A stretch of DNA of 64,000 bases from positions 40,603,279 to 40,667,278 of the forward strand of contig CM043970.1 in the NCBI GenBank assembly GCA_014529385.2. Reading direction: 5' to 3'. The DNA is from Adiantum capillus-veneris. Its lineage: Eukaryota; Streptophyta; Polypodiopsida; Polypodiales; Pteridaceae. Below, piece after piece: positions 33,760-47,280 of the stretch. Positions within the stretch are counted from its first letter, which is position 1. Each line of letters opens with the position of its first letter. A program made the position numbers and the translations under genes. A model generated the notes under the pieces. The model had not been told where the DNA came from. It searched no databases and worked only from the letters and a program-made list of their open reading frames with translations.

Positions 33760-34175
33760 CATGCTCCACACATTATTTGGCATGCACATTGATCAAAGCA
33801 TCACCAACCACATCATTTTAGTCGACTTCCCACTGCCATGTTGGACATTCTTCGCAATCAATACTCTCCAAGTGATGCGCTTCCAATAATAAAACAAACC
33901 GTCAGTAACTTAATCTGCTTTTGTAAGGGCACCACATTTGACATACATATCAACCAAATTAATGATGATGCACCGTATTAGGCCCAGACCTAGTGCCAAG
34001 CCATCAAAAATTCTCTTGCCATTGTCCTATGTGGCATTTGTATCAACTAATATAGTGTTGAGCTCAGCTATTGCCTACCGAGAATACCCAACTACCAGTG
34101 CACTAAAAGTGATGACATTCTGGACAAGATTCTCCTCATGCACTTATTGCACCATATTTCAGAACCTTGTTGAAG
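33760..34175 (-). pseudogene. Pentatricopeptide repeat (PPR) protein remnant
   Basis: Minus-strand translation reads NVITFSALVVGYSR, then RCIIINLVDMYVKCGALTKA at about 33915-33970, which is the PLS-type PPR phrase (xNxLVDMYxKCGxLxxA), followed by WRVLIAKNVQHGSGKS, matching WNxLIxGYxQHGxGxxA with decay. Two consecutive repeats are therefore visible. PPR proteins bind organelle RNA for editing, splicing or stability. Stops and frameshifts are frequent; no start or organelle-targeting part is visible. It is probably a pseudogene copy, the only clearly host-derived sequence of its kind here. Confidence 0.6.
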
Positions 34176-34810
34176 CTCAAAAACTCCCAAATGATGACCT
34201 GACCAAGGCAGCCAAAGTGGTATGGAACCCCGAGGGATTCACTCTATATACAAAACGAGATGCCACCTACAAGCGGACAACTTTGATAAAACCCCTATAT
34301 ACGACTCATATTAGGGAATATGACCCCCCTTTCTATGCTTATATGACAATCAATGATAAAAACTATTATACCCCTATCTTACATATAGTATTTAGGTCTC
34401 ACATGATCTAGCTGAGTAAAACTAGTCAAAGAGTGTGTAGCATAGTGACTGGCAACGTACTAAGGAACCACTTTTGTTGATAACTAGACGTACCCTTAAT
34501 GTATCTTAGTTTGAGCTTCAAAATATGTGCCCGATCTGTCTGCACTCTAGCTACTTGTCCAATTCTCACTCATCCAAAGCTAGTGTAAATCAACCCTTGA
34601 CCTACTTCAAATTAGCCCTTATCTATGACCGGCTTGAAGCAAAATTTGATGTGTGACTTGAGAAAAGACTTTCCCAAAATTCATTCGAGTTCTAGTGCAC
34701 ACCGATGACCAATCATTAAAAGTAATTAAACCGAGTTAGGTCTCTCCCCCCCCCCCCCCCAAAAGCATGATACCCCCCTCCCTTATTTATAAGCTTGGAA
34801 GATAAATTAT
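34176..34810. other. No gene recognised; includes poly-C run
   Basis: A plus-strand open stretch (34180-34411) reads NDDLTKAAKVVWNPEGFTLY and looks protein-like but unknown. 34746-34761 is a run of 16 C. Confidence 0.35.
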
Positions 34811-34814
34811 TGGG

Positions 34815-35322
34815 GGTTTGCCAAGTTTGGGTTTGTTGCATCATTACTTGGGCATACGATTTAAGAGGTGTGATATGGTGGTATTGCCTTGTGTTAGACA
34901 CATTACATAGAGACATTGGTATGTAAGTTTGGAGTTGAGGACTACAAGCATATTGCCACTCCCATGGAAACAGGTTTGAATTTGAGTCTTCATGATGCTA
35001 GTGATCCTACCAATGTCACTCTTTACTAAGTTTTTGTTGGATGCCTTATTTATGCATGCAACACGAGGTTGGATCTTTACTTTGCAGTCCCACAAGTCGG
35101 CAGATCTATGCACAGCCTAGGGTCCAAGCATTAGGAGGCTGCCAAGTGGATCTTTTGCTACTTGAGTGGCACTTTACATCTTGGGTTGTTTCATCCCAAC
35201 GAGGGACCATTGTCATCAGATTTACATACTTTTTCAAACTCATATTAAGCTCGTTGATATGACATGCGAGTATCCACGAGTGGTTTTTGTTTCATGCTTA
35301 GCAATGTGGTTTTTGGCGAGGT
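34815..35322 (+). pseudogene. Ty1/copia RT end and RNase H
   Basis: Plus-strand translation, with frameshifts, shows GLLHHYLGIRFKRCDMVV (RT C-terminal, LxxYLGIx), KFGVEDYKHIATPMETGLNL (34922-34985), FVGCLIYACNTRLDLYFAV, KHxEAAKWIFCYLSGTLHLG (35130-35190) and, after a deletion of the catalytic D motif, STSGFCFMLSNVVFG (35275-35320). This is the standard copia RT-RNase H succession. The frame then runs directly into LTR-homologous sequence, so the 3' end of RNase H, the polypurine tract and the LTR start are deleted. Confidence 0.85.
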
Positions 35323-35503
35323 TTTGGCATCTCAAGTGAACTGCTCAATGTGATCCCATTGTTTCTTTTGGCTTTAAGGTATTTAGTTACTTATTTGTCA
35401 AAGTCTTGGTAGGGCAATTTTATTAAGGTTGTTATATAAGCAACCCCTTGCCTCCATTGTATAGACAATCAGCTATTCATTGCCAAGGTTGATTGGTTCA
35501 AGA

Positions 35504-35542
<39 letters not shown>

Positions 35543-35565
35543 GAGTAATAACCCAACTCTAACAA
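35323..35565 (+). mobile_element. Ty1/copia 3' LTR, 5'-truncated
   Basis: Homologous to the minus-strand LTR at 1586-1900 from TTTTGGCATCTCAAGTGAAC to the microsatellite. It contains GTATATAAGCAACCCC-like sequence, a (CT)n tract (35507-35541) and ends CTCTAACA at 35565, a normal LTR end. It follows copia RNase H on the same strand. Confidence 0.75.
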
Positions 35566-37389
35566 TGACAAAGAGTGTTTTTTGCACCCTGGCGCGCGAA
35601 GACTTTTCACATTTTTATGCTTACTACAAACATTTCTTTTGGTACAAGTAATATTGAATCCTCAAAAAGTGGATTATTGAGAGACCAAGTTGGCATTGAA
35701 GGTTTCTTTTTCCATACCTAATTCATCATCTTTAAATTTGCATCTATCTTGAATTGGTTGTCCTTCTTTGATTGTGAAGACTCCATTGTCCATTTGATTC
35801 TCTATTTAGGCCTATTGTACGTAGCCTTTGATGCTATTGTAGACCTTCACTGACTGTCAACATATGACTTCTCACTAGGAGCATTGAAATACTTAGGAAT
35901 CCAAATCTCTCTATTACCTTTGTAGCTTCTTTGATGACTTTGTCTGGCATAAGTTCTTGTTGAGCTCTTGAGATTTTCATGCAACTTGTCTATAAGTGCA
36001 GTTGGTCTTTGGTTCACTGGTAGCCAAATCTTGCAGAACCTTTGTGCAAGAAGAAGATTCTTTAAAATCCTTTTTTTTTATGTATCCTCTTTAGGTTTGT
36101 GGTAGAATCTAGCAGTATTCAGTGTTGTTCTTTTGTATTGTCTATGTGTGGGTATCCTAGGAAGTTGTCGAGGTTGAGATCCAGTTGACCTTCTTCCTTG
36201 GGAGGGCCTTGATTGCATTGCATATGCCATAATCTTTGGTTTTGGTACCCATATCTATCTATTACCCTATAGTATTTTCATTCTTCTTAAATGTATCATG
36301 ATGCTATCCATCCCATGTGTCTGTCTTTCTATGTTGATCTTTTGTCTTCAATCCAAATTGGATCACTAAATTTTACTAGACTACTTAGAACAAACACTTG
36401 CTTGTCTTTCTTTTTCTTTCTCAGATACTTGGGCTAATATACCTTTGAATTTTTGGGTGGATCCCTAGAGGTTTTGTTTGCATTAGTACATGATTGGGAC
36501 TTTCTAAATCTTGACTTTCTTGAAGGAGTTGATCCATGAGGGTTCTTTGATGTAGAAATATGTTGTCACATCTTTTGTGCTAGTTGATGGAAGGCCCGAT
36601 TTAGATTTACCTTTGTTTGTAAGATGTGGTAGTGATTCTTGTGACATTTGCAGTTATGAATTCAACATTAGCGGTACCTATAATAGTTGCTTACTACTAC
36701 TTGGGAAAGAGAGTAATAGCACTGTATCTTTTTTGTATGATTTGTGTTGGTTTGATGTCCAAGGATGACATCTCCAAGCATTTATTTTGAAATATTTACT
36801 TGAAACTTTACCTGCTCTTTATGCTTCTGGATGCTAAGAGTAGCAACCATTTCTTCTTGACTTGTAGCCATACCTAGCATTGCTTTGCTATCCTACTTTC
36901 ATGGAGTAACTTGAGTATCCTCTAGATGTTGTCTGCAACCATATTGCACTTTGCTTCTTTATCCAGTAGACCATTGCATGGGACATTTGCTCCATGTTTG
37001 CACTACTGAGGAATATAGCTATCCACATTGATGGTTATATTGAATATTCTTGCCTCCTTTTGCCATAGTCTCATCCCGATCTAGTTGGGTCTCTATAATA
37101 TGTGACCTGAGACTTTGTTTTCCACTAGGACATACATTATGAATCTCCACTTGGGTCCCACTTAATTCAACTTGGTTTTGGTGGTTTGCCTCCTGGTTTT
37201 CTATATCTTCAATTTCAAGTTGACTTGATGGTCATTTCTTCTCAGTATCTCTTGTGGTAGTACATGTTGTGTTTCAATTGCACTTGTTGTTGCGTGATTT
37301 GCTTCAAGCTCATCTATAGTTTTGTTGTTTGGAGATGAATCGTCTTCAGTAATCTCTACTTTGGCATCTATTTCCACTTGTATTGTACT
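35566..37389. other. No gene recognised
   Basis: About 1.8 kb, T-rich on the plus strand, no frame with recognisable motif. Minus-strand segments (for example around 36780-37000) are stop-poor but unknown. Some of it may be LTR of the chromovirus whose LTR start lies at 37516. Confidence 0.35.
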
Positions 37390-37516
37390 CAAGTGAAAGG
37401 GCGGTGGTAATGTGTGTGCTAGTCTCCACCCGACCGTGCTATCTTATAGCCTCCCCCTAGCGTACACACTGTCTGTCCGTGCTGGTGGTCTTGCCCATAG
37501 GACCCATGTCCTTACA
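37390..37516 (-). mobile_element. Start of 3' LTR of the minus-strand chromovirus
   Basis: Reading the minus strand from 37516, TGTAAGGACATGGG begins immediately after a polypurine tract that follows the chromodomain stop. The far end of the LTR is not defined. Confidence 0.6.
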
Positions 37517-37738
37517 TTACCCCCCCCTTGGAGAATCGTTTTCGTCCTCAGAAACGAACGTAGGAAAATGTTTCTTAATTGTGGAGACATTCTCCCATGT
37601 AGAACCTTCTTTAGGTCTATCTAGCCATTTTACCAACACCTGTCGTTTGACATGATGTCTGGTGCGAAGCTCATGAGAATCCAAAATCTTTTTGGGCTCA
37701 TGAGGAATTCTTGGCGGTGCAATAAGGTCAACCAACAC
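37517..37738 (-). pseudogene. Chromodomain of the chromovirus integrase
   Basis: The frame reads PKKILDSHELRTRHHVKRQVLVKWLDRPKEGSTWENVSTIKKHFPTF in consecutive order; the core VLVKWLDRPKEGSTWEN (about 37600-37650) is the chromodomain signature (WxxxxxxxxTWE). Chromodomains tether Ty3/gypsy chromovirus integrases to histone marks. The frame ends in EDENDSPRGG just before the polypurine tract, the normal end of pol in these elements. Confidence 0.85.
37520..37529 (-). promoter_or_regulatory. Polypurine tract of the chromovirus
   Basis: On the minus strand AAGGGGGGGG, followed by TAA and then the LTR start TGTAAGG. The polypurine tract primes plus-strand DNA synthesis in LTR elements. Confidence 0.7.
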
Positions 37739-38037
37739 ACCTATGTCAATGACATTATCTACTGTCCTAGTTGTTTTCGTAAACGGCTAACATGAAAAGC
37801 AGGATGAACTCGTGAGTGCTCTGGAAGAGCTAACTTATAGGCCACTTAACCTATACGTTTGAAAATGGTAAACGGTCCACAATAGCGTGGTGAAAGTTTA
37901 GCAACTTTTCCCGTCTTCAGACTTTTTGAATGCTCTGGAACTTTCAAGAAAACCTTGTCTCCTTCTTTGAAAGTAGCAAGACGATGATGCTCATCTACGT
38001 ACTTCTTATATCGATCTTGACCTTGCTTAACATTTTG
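37739..38037 (-). pseudogene. Integrase C-terminal domain (chromovirus), frame-broken
   Basis: Minus-strand translation reads DEHHRLATFKEGDKVFLKV, PEHSKSLKTGKVAKLSPRYCG and PFTIFKRIG, the SH3-like GPY/F-type tail of gypsy integrases, with one stop and a frameshift between it and the chromodomain. Confidence 0.8.
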
Positions 38038-38900
38038 TCAAGAAACTTGAAGCATGTCAAAATGGTCTAGGAGAAAATGATGTATCTTCTCCTTAGCCAA
38101 CCCCACCGTAACGGGTGATCTAGGTTGAAACTCATACAAAAGCATAAATGGACTAAACCCTATAGTCAGATGCTTTGAACTATTATAAGCAAATTCCAAT
38201 ATAGGTAAGTAATCTTCCCAATTGGTTTGCTTCTTGCTAACATACGCTCGTAGCATATCCTCTAGCACTTGGTTAACTCTTTCTGTTTGACCATCCATTT
38301 TTGGATGATCAGCCGTACTTAGATTAACTTTAGTTTCCAACTTTTGGAACACAGCTCTCCAGAAGTGATTATCAAACTTTCGATCTCTGTCACTAATAAT
38401 ACTAGCTGGAATACCATAGAGTTTATATATATGCTCTACAAATAGATGTGCTAATTCCGGTGTCTTAACCGTAGTCTTAGTAGGAATGAATCGACCCATC
38501 TTTGTGAGACAGTCTACAATTACCCAAATGGCATCATGGCCATGATTTGTAGTAGGTAGTCCTACTACAAAATCCATAGAGATACTCTTCCACTTACCTT
38601 GTGAAATCTCTAAAGGATGTAAAAGGCCACCTACCTTGAGGTGCTCTGCCTTATTAACTTGGCACTGTTGGCAATTTAGTGCGTACTCTTGAACATCATG
38701 ATGTAAGCCCGGCCAAAAAAAATTCCGTCGAACTAAGGCATACGTCTTACGGGTACCTGGATGACTAGCACTTGGACTATTGTGACACTCAAATAAGATT
38801 TGGCGCCTAGTGTCTGAGTCCTTTGGCACACATACTCTACCTTTGTGGAGTAAGTAGCCATCATCAATGGAAACATTATTCCATCGCTTAAGCTCTATTC
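38038..38900 (-). pseudogene. Chromovirus integrase (H2C2 and catalytic core)
   Basis: The 263-codon minus-strand frame has the H2C2 finger (HNSPSASHPGTRKTYALVRR, CQQCQVNK), then SISMDFVVGLP (first Asp), IPASIISDRDRKFDNHFW (second Asp) and KMDGQTERVNQVLEDML (Glu), so the DDE triad is complete, and ends in FSPFMLLYEFQPRSP. At 38038 a stop (TGA for the continuation) breaks it from the C-terminal part. Upstream (to about 38900) a degraded GYLLHKGRVCVPK segment precedes the finger. RT and RNase H of this element are missing. Confidence 0.9.
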
Positions 38901-39583
<683 letters not shown>

Positions 39584-39639
39584 CATCTTAATTAACCTAA
39601 TTAACTAAAATTAAATAATATTTAAGTCATTTTCTATGC

Positions 39640-39641
<2 letters not shown>

Positions 39642-39674
<33 letters not shown>

Positions 39675-39696
39675 TGGGGGGGGGGGGGGGGGGGGG
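39642..39696. repeat. (GT)n and G21 homopolymer
   Basis: GT tract 39642-39670 followed by a run of 21 G at 39676-39696. Confidence 0.97.
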
Positions 39697-40329
39697 TGTT
39701 CCAATAACAATATAACATATATACCAAAGAATCCTTTCAAATTACAAAAGACATTAGAAACTATGTCAATGAAAAGGTGGTATAATTCCCATTCATAGTA
39801 CAGAACCGTCTTTATACACAATGCTGAAATCAAGAGCCAAAAGATATAATAGTCCGCCGTCTTCAAGCCAAGGAACTTTGAAAACCATAGTTGAGAAGGT
39901 AACCCTCACCTGCACCCATGGAAACAACACAACTTTTAGTTAGCATTAGCACCGTATGCAGGTGATGCATGGGTATCCCACATGTTATAGATGTCACCCA
40001 ACTAAATTGCTTTCAAAGATAAATAATAAAAAAGGTGAAGCTACTCAAATTTTCAGAGATGGTTTCATTTACAAGGGGAAAAACCTATGGATCTCCTTTT
40101 GCTTTGCAAGCTCTCATGAGATAAGACCGGAGACGAGTTTTATGAGGTGATTTAGCCTCGAAGTGGGCCACACATACCTATTTCTTGCCTTAACATAGTT
40201 TGGCATTAATTGCCGCTATTATTCAGGGTCAGTGACAGTGCTCATACATGCAGTCAATCTATACTTTGGAGTCACTTGTAACATAAAAAGATGTTAGTAA
40301 GTAAGCCCTATACCTCCCTAGACGAAATA

Positions 40330-40640
40330 AGCCACCATATTCGATCATAGGAGCAGCCATAAGGTATCATGCACAACCATACTTGGCAACCATATTCACA
40401 ACCATATTCAGCCACAACCCTTCTTAATCATATTCACACCCACTTGGCCATATGAGCAGCCATATTCAGATGTAGCAACCATATTCGGCCACATGGGCAG
40501 CCTTAAGGTACCATGCACAACCATATTCGGCCACATTTCACACCCTTCACCACCATAATCATAACCATATTTGGCCACAACCAGTTTTAACCATATTCTG
40601 AACCAATCATTCACAACTATATTTGGCTACATGAGCAGCT
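40330..40640. repeat. Degenerate minisatellite AACCATATTCGGCCACA
   Basis: About a dozen imperfect 15-20 bp units built on ACCATATTCGGCCACA. A higher-order period of about 145 bp is seen from GAGCAGCCATAAGGTATCAT (40351) and GGGCAGCCTTAAGGTACCAT (40496). Confidence 0.8.
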
Positions 40641-40714
40641 TTGCCCATGAAGTAGCCAACCATTCACATAACAGTCATAGTTAGGAGCATGCATGAGTTA
40701 TATATTGCTATACT

Positions 40715-40906
40715 GTTATACCGGTATTGGAGTACTGGTACTGGCAGTACTGGTAGTACTGGCGGTACTGGTATTGGTAGTACTGGTATAACTAGCAGTA
40801 TTGGTACTGGCCGGTACTAGCCAATACTTGTAGTACTTGTACTGGCAGTATTGGTATTGACAATACTGATACTGGTAGTATCGGTATATTGGTACTGATA
40901 CACCAA
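40715..40906. repeat. Minisatellite of AGTACTGGT type
   Basis: About 190 bp built from TACTGGTA and TATTGGTA steps, mostly multiples of three, so all three plus-strand frames are repetitive. The right end runs into block A of the segmental duplication. Confidence 0.9.
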
Positions 40907-41172
40907 AGAATCCTTTCAAATTACAAAAGACACTAGAAACTATGTCATTGAAAAGGTGGTACAATTCCCATTCATAGTACAGAACAGTCTTTATACACAA
41001 GTATTAAAATCAAGAGCCTGAAGATATAAAAGTCCGCCCTCTTCAAGTCAACAAACATTGAAAACCATAGTTGAGAAGGTAACCCTCACCAAAGGGTCAA
41101 AAGAAGTAGCCAACTATTCCTATAACAGTCATACATTGACTTAGTATAGTTAAGAACATGCATGAGTTCTAC

Positions 41173-41468
41173 TACCATATCAAAGGTGAATCACAACACA
41201 ACCAAGCAACTCGGACAACAGTCCATATTGGAAACAGTCACCTGAGATTGAGTCGGAGTAGCTAACTCCACAATAGCTTTCTTGTCTTCTCCTTTTGCCA
41301 TAGAGCCAACAACACACACCCCCCCTCGCAAGTTAAATCTCAAGGTACAGACAACCTTTCACTAGTACACACACACACCACAAACACACAACTGTACCAA
41401 TGCTAAGTGAGCTCGGAAGCTCACCTTTTATAGGCTTCGGTCCCAGTAGACACATTCCATTCATAGCA
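41173..41468. other. No gene recognised
   Basis: Short CA tracts at about 41374-41384 and an AGCTCGGAAGCTC inverted motif at 41410; no ORF with a motif. Confidence 0.4.
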
Positions 41469-41517
41469 GCAAGGCGGATCCGTCTTCAAGAGGGCAAGGC
41501 GGGTCCGTCTTCAGGAG
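41469..41517. repeat. 25-bp tandem duplication
   Basis: Copies 41469-41492 and 41494-41517, each close to GCAAGGCGGATCCGTCTTCA; differences at three positions. Confidence 0.9.
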
Positions 41518-41544
41518 GGGGAAGAAGATACAATGTCGCCTCTT

Positions 41545-42620
<1,076 letters not shown>

Positions 42621-43550
42621 TGTTACCAAAATTGCATTTTGGTAAGAGCCCCATCAAAGGTTAATCATTAAGATTCATTTTGTAACATTCAACAATGTCT
42701 TAAGGAAATAAAATTTGAGGCTTAAAACATGATTTTCTCGTTTAAGGTTGAGGGAGAAACTACTCTGTATTCTTAAGTTGGAGATGCAAACGTACTGTGA
42801 ATGATCATGTTAGAATCTAATTTAATTTAAAGTTTAAATGTACTTAATTAATGCTTACAATGAAATGCCAAAAAAAAAAATCAAAAGCCATAAAGAACAT
42901 ATCTATATGATTTAAAACTAATTTAAGTGGAAGGTTAAGTGTATTTAGTTAATGATTACAATGAAATGCAAAAAATTTAATGATCAATGTAAGTGTTGCA
43001 AAAGGTAATGAAGGACTTTGTCTCCCAAGTACTAACCAGACTTGCTATCTACTTTAGAATGGTGTGCTAGTTACAATGATTAAACATGCTTGTGATATCG
43101 CCTTGCCTTCCAAGCACCGAGTATACTCATTATCTACTATAAAATGTTGTCAATGTGCGAAGCCAATTGCCACCAGACGTAGTTCACCTTCCCTTGTATA
43201 TGTGCATAGTCAAAGATGACTATGATTTCAAGGGAGAGGTAATGTCCTAAAATTTAATTTTGGCCAACTTAAATGATTTTACATTTCTAGAATTGGCCTT
43301 ATCAAAGAAAGAAAATAAGCAGAGTGGAAGGACAAAGATTACAAAGATGGTTGTAAGGTGCATTTTGGATCTTAGGGTGCCAAAAGGGTGAAGCAACCTT
43401 CAAAGGTGCCAATGCAATTAATCTAAGGTGTGTCTCAAGACCTTAGAGTGCCAAAGAGATGATGAAACCTTTAGAAGTACTAATGGAATTCATTTTGAAA
43501 TCAAATGTGCCTTTATGGGACTGAAATGATTAAAAAACACATTCTTAATG
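42621..43550. mobile_element. Long direct repeat, left copy (LTR-like)
   Basis: Starts TGTTACCAAAATTGCATTTTGG. The right copy, 5211 bp away, starts TGTAACAAAAATTGTATTTTGG at 47832, and matching blocks follow in order, for example AAATAAAATTTGAGGCT, CTTGCTATCTACTTTAGA, GACTATGATTTCAAGGGAGA and CTCAAGACCTTAG. The copies are about 80% alike with many small gaps, so the pair is old. The TG start is LTR-like; an end in CA and a target duplication are not identified. Confidence 0.6.
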
Positions 43551-44720
43551 CTCTAAAAGTATGCAAGAATTTCATCTAAAAAAGAGATCTGAGTTAGCTT
43601 GAATGAAGCTTGAGTACCCCTCATTATCCATTACACACACACCTCTCAAGGAGAAGTGATGGATACTCCTCAAAAGGAAAGTAGTGTGTAAATAACTAAA
43701 AGAAAGGTCCAAAAATGGTTCAACTACCAAAAGGAGACCTAGTGAAACTATTTTTGGATTTGTCGGTCGACTGCCAAGCCTCACCATATCGATGCTAGCG
43801 AAGCAAGAACCACAGATATAAAACGTTAATCCGTGGAACATAGCTGACCTGACTAGTGCATGGAGGCTACAAGAGATAGCTAATCTCTCGAAAAACACGA
43901 GTCCAATGTGCTCTTATCTAGATCAGTCTCAGATGTGTGCCAAAGACCAAAAGCCACTTTCCTTACTACAAGCTTAACCCAATAAATTTGTATATCTACG
44001 ATGCTCCAAATGCAATGAAACTTACTACCTAGTATGTGCAAAGTATCCTCGCCATCCCCATATGCTCAAAAGTCATTTTTGACACTCGTGCAAAATCACG
44101 CCAAAGATAAACAACTTATTTTGGGCAAGTCTGTTTTAGCCTTTGAAGCACTCTATAGCTTCCTTAAGACGTGCTCTATCTATCTCTATGGTTGAAAGCC
44201 AATTTAGATGTGTATATTGTGCGTAGGGAATGAAAATAGCCCATAGACGGGCACGACTAAAAACACGGCTTCATCGCATAAAATTTACATAGAAAGGAAG
44301 AGCTTTCACCTACGAGCGAGTTGGTATGCTCAAAATCACAATGCAACACCGCAAGAGGGAGACATGAACAATTTATTTTAAAAACAGAGAACTCACAGTA
44401 CTCTGCTGCAACATACGCTCACTTTCATTATCCAAAACATGGGTCAAAAGTTATAAAAAATTGGCTTTTATACCTTAGCCAAGGTTTAAGAAATGGATTC
44501 CTAGCTAATTGGGCTCAATAGTAAGGCTTAGATAGTGCATTTAATTACAACTTTGGAAGCCCTCGGTCCCTTACACTCTTTGACAATCAATGATAATACA
44601 ACTTTAGACTTTTACGGGATTTCTCTTCAATAAATGAGGTTTTGATACAATCAGTAGGGATAAAAAATAGGAATGATCTCCTTTTAATGCTTTTGCTAGC
44701 TAACATTCCCCCCCTCCTTG
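43551..44720. other. Internal sequence of the repeat-flanked element, no gene recognised
   Basis: No readable motif; minus-strand frame 43572-43898 is open for 108 codons but hydrophobic and unrecognised. A C6 run lies at 44709. Confidence 0.35.
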
Positions 44721-44724
44721 ATTG

Positions 44725-46420
44725 TGTTGTCCAAGACACAATTACTTAGGGTGTTAAGTAGTGGTCGGGCTTTCTAGATGCAGTCCTCTTGGCGTGTTGT
44801 TACAATCCTTGTTGGTACTTGAGGTGAAGTCCCTTGTCTTCCATAGACATGAACTACATCGTGATCTTGTTCTTTTGTTCAATTGCTAAATAGTTGACAA
44901 ATTGGCATGCAGGCTTGTGATGATTGGTCCAAAAAATTTGCTTCTAAAGGTGAAGAAGCCCGTATAGAATGCTTCTTTGAAAGTCTGCATGTAGTAAGAA
45001 GGTAAGAACATGACTCTGGTGTAGAAGCCATGGAGTATTTCCTCTGAAGGTTACCCTGAAATCATAGCAATCCTTTGTTGCCTTTGGGGAAGAACATCCA
45101 TGCAGCATCTATTTTCTATGTGCAATGGAAGGATTGTAAGCATGTAAGTTGCATCTTGGAGATCTTGATGAGCATAACGCAGGCCAAGTCTGGTATCCCG
45201 CAAAAAAGCTAGATAGTTGAGGAGAGGTTTTCCACCATGTAATCTTTAGTGGGTGTGCCGTTTGATGATGGTGGAAACCTTGGATAATCTAACCATGTTG
45301 GCTACTTTTGCTTTATGATAGTGTGTTGTTTCCAACTTCGGACTCGTGGAACCGGACACTACATGGGATCCCACCTTATAATTTGCGGTGCATTTGTGTA
45401 CAAGATGAGATACCTAAGGTGTTGGTTCAACCAAATCTCTTGCCACTTGGGATGTACCATTGTAGGGTTGGCGGTGATATCCTTGAGCAATCTTTCTTTG
45501 ATTTGTAACACTTCAAACTTGACGAGTGGGAAGGGAAGAGCCTATTGATGCCATTCTTCATTGATACTTTCCTGTCTGAGAAGATTGACATTGATGAAAT
45601 GCAGGATTCTGTCCTCCCACTGCATGGCTTCTTTACATATCTACTATTGTTCATCTTCCACTTGTTTCTTTAGTGTGGCCTCTTCATTTGCAGTTGATCT
45701 TTTGGGTGGAGCGGAGAGTCTGACTTCTTCTTGGGAAATCAGAAAGCTATGGGAGAATTCCTTCAGGAGTGTTGGCTACTTCAAAGTTCATAAATTGAAA
45801 GGCGTATGTATCTCCCATTGATGTGTCTGGTTGATCTTCCCCTGATGTGGATGCTTGAGACTTAATAGCCTCTTGAGCTTTTCCAAGTTCTTCCTTCAGC
45901 TGTGAAATTTCCTTTTGGTAACTCTCTTCTCATTGCATGAACCTGATGGAGAGTTCACAATGTTGCATTTTTTCAAGCTTTATCTCCATCTCACATTCTT
46001 TAATCTGTTGTTCAAGTGCTTTGTAAGCCTCATCTGTGCTTTGCAGTGTAGCCACAGTGGGGTTATCTATGAGCTAGTTGAGCAACTGATTCTGTTCTTT
46101 GCAACAAGATTCTAATTGGGCTAGCTGAGCATTTGCAATATTGAGTTGGACTTGCAGTCATTGAACAGATGAAGTGGAATCTTGTAACGCATCGGTTACC
46201 TCCTGAAGTTGCTGCTCTTGTTGCTAGTTTTGTGTCTTTAGGACTCCCATTTCTACTGTAGATTTTGTTGTTAGTTCTTCTAGTTTCTTGTTTCTTGACT
46301 CCATGACCTCTTGGTATGCTTCATTAAAGGAATCTTCCAGCTCAAGATTCTCGTTTGAGTACTCTAGGCAGTGAGATAGATTATGAAGCTATTGATGGGG
46401 CGAGCATAATCTCCTCTTTC
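44725..46420 (-). pseudogene. Unknown minus-strand coding sequence with coiled coil
   Basis: Read on the minus strand this stretch has long protein-like frames with few stops. First (about 45770-46410) comes a Gln/Glu/Leu-rich coiled coil: ENLELEDSFNEAYQEVMES, QQLQEVTDALQDS, DEAYKALEQQIKECEMEIKL, YQKEISQLKEELGKAQEAIK, then a TSGEDQPDTSMGDTYAF linker. Then (44990-45500) QFEVLQIKERLLKDITAN-like sequence, KWQEIWLNQHLRYLILYTN, WMFFPKGNKGLL and SLEANFLDQSSQACMPICQL. I do not recognise the family. Its position inside a repeat-flanked unit suggests an element-encoded or captured protein. Confidence 0.4.
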
Positions 46421-47280
46421 ATCCTGTCCACATCTGCATGAGCATATTGGGCATACTCATCCCTTCGTTCAAAATTTTCTTCCCAACGTTCAATACCAAC
46501 CTAGTAAAGAAAATTTTGTAGCTAATGCTTTGAGTCTAAGACCATTTCTTAATAATCTATCAACCATTATGGGTACCTCATTTGACTCAATGCCTGATAC
46601 TTATGCACAAGATAAAGATGAAGATCTCAAAACCACATGGTTGCACACAAAAATAAAACCTCACATTAAAAAAAAACCCATTTTCTCATATTGACTTGTT
46701 GACTCTTGAACTTGTAGACACTATAATTTTAGACCTACTACTAAATTTTTGTCAAGTTTGGATAAGGGATGCACTAGTTATGTTTAATTTTTTGCTATGG
46801 TAAAATTATGGTCATCAATGCCAAAACAAACTCAATCACCAACTTTATGCCAAGTTTTAAAGACTTTCTTATCACATATTTTTTCTCGTCATACATCTGA
46901 AGAGGAGCTACAAAAGCTACCAGCCAATTTTTGTTTCCAAAATTCAAGACAAACTTTAAAGATGCAATCGTGGTCAGCGCCACCATGTTTTCTCAAGGGC
47001 TATGGTAGCTGCACCACCAAAAAGAAATGCTTGAAGAGACCAAGTTAGTTAATATGAAGAAATACTTCAAGTCATCACCATGGGGAACATATATAAGGAG
47101 GCGGTGGCTCCAACATCTCCCACAAGCAGAACAGGGAGTGGGTACTGGGCTGTTTTGTGGATGTGACTTGCCATATTTGAGAGATATGTACGGTGGTACA
47201 ACCCATGTATGTGCTCAGTCGACAGGCAACATCACCCTTTTCCAATCGTTCTATCTTTCTGGAAGTTCCCTCTTCATGTT
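46421..47280. other. No gene recognised
   Basis: AT-rich, stop-rich in all frames. A short minus-strand piece (about 47090-47220, MGCTTVHISLKYGKSHPQNS) is protein-like and may connect the two minus-strand coding stretches on either side. Confidence 0.35.

Larger units (their letters stand above)
39723..41172. repeat. Segmental duplication around two minisatellites
   Basis: Block A (39723-39910) recurs at 40902-41090, about 92% identical, same orientation. Block B (40648-40700, starting GAAGTAGCCAACCATT and ending GCATGCATGAGTT) recurs at 41102-41172. The CCATATTCGGCCACA minisatellite lies between A and B of the first copy, and the TACTGG minisatellite between the two A-B sets. No gene in either copy. 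Confidence 0.85.

Noticed and set aside
33938-34411. 157-codon plus-strand ORF
   Set aside because: Its first half is antisense to the PPR remnant; only the last part is possibly coding and it is unrecognised.
40408-41000. Minus-strand ORFs with MWPNMV repeats and Ser/Thr/Tyr-rich repeats
   Set aside because: They are translations of the two minisatellites and do not continue outside them.
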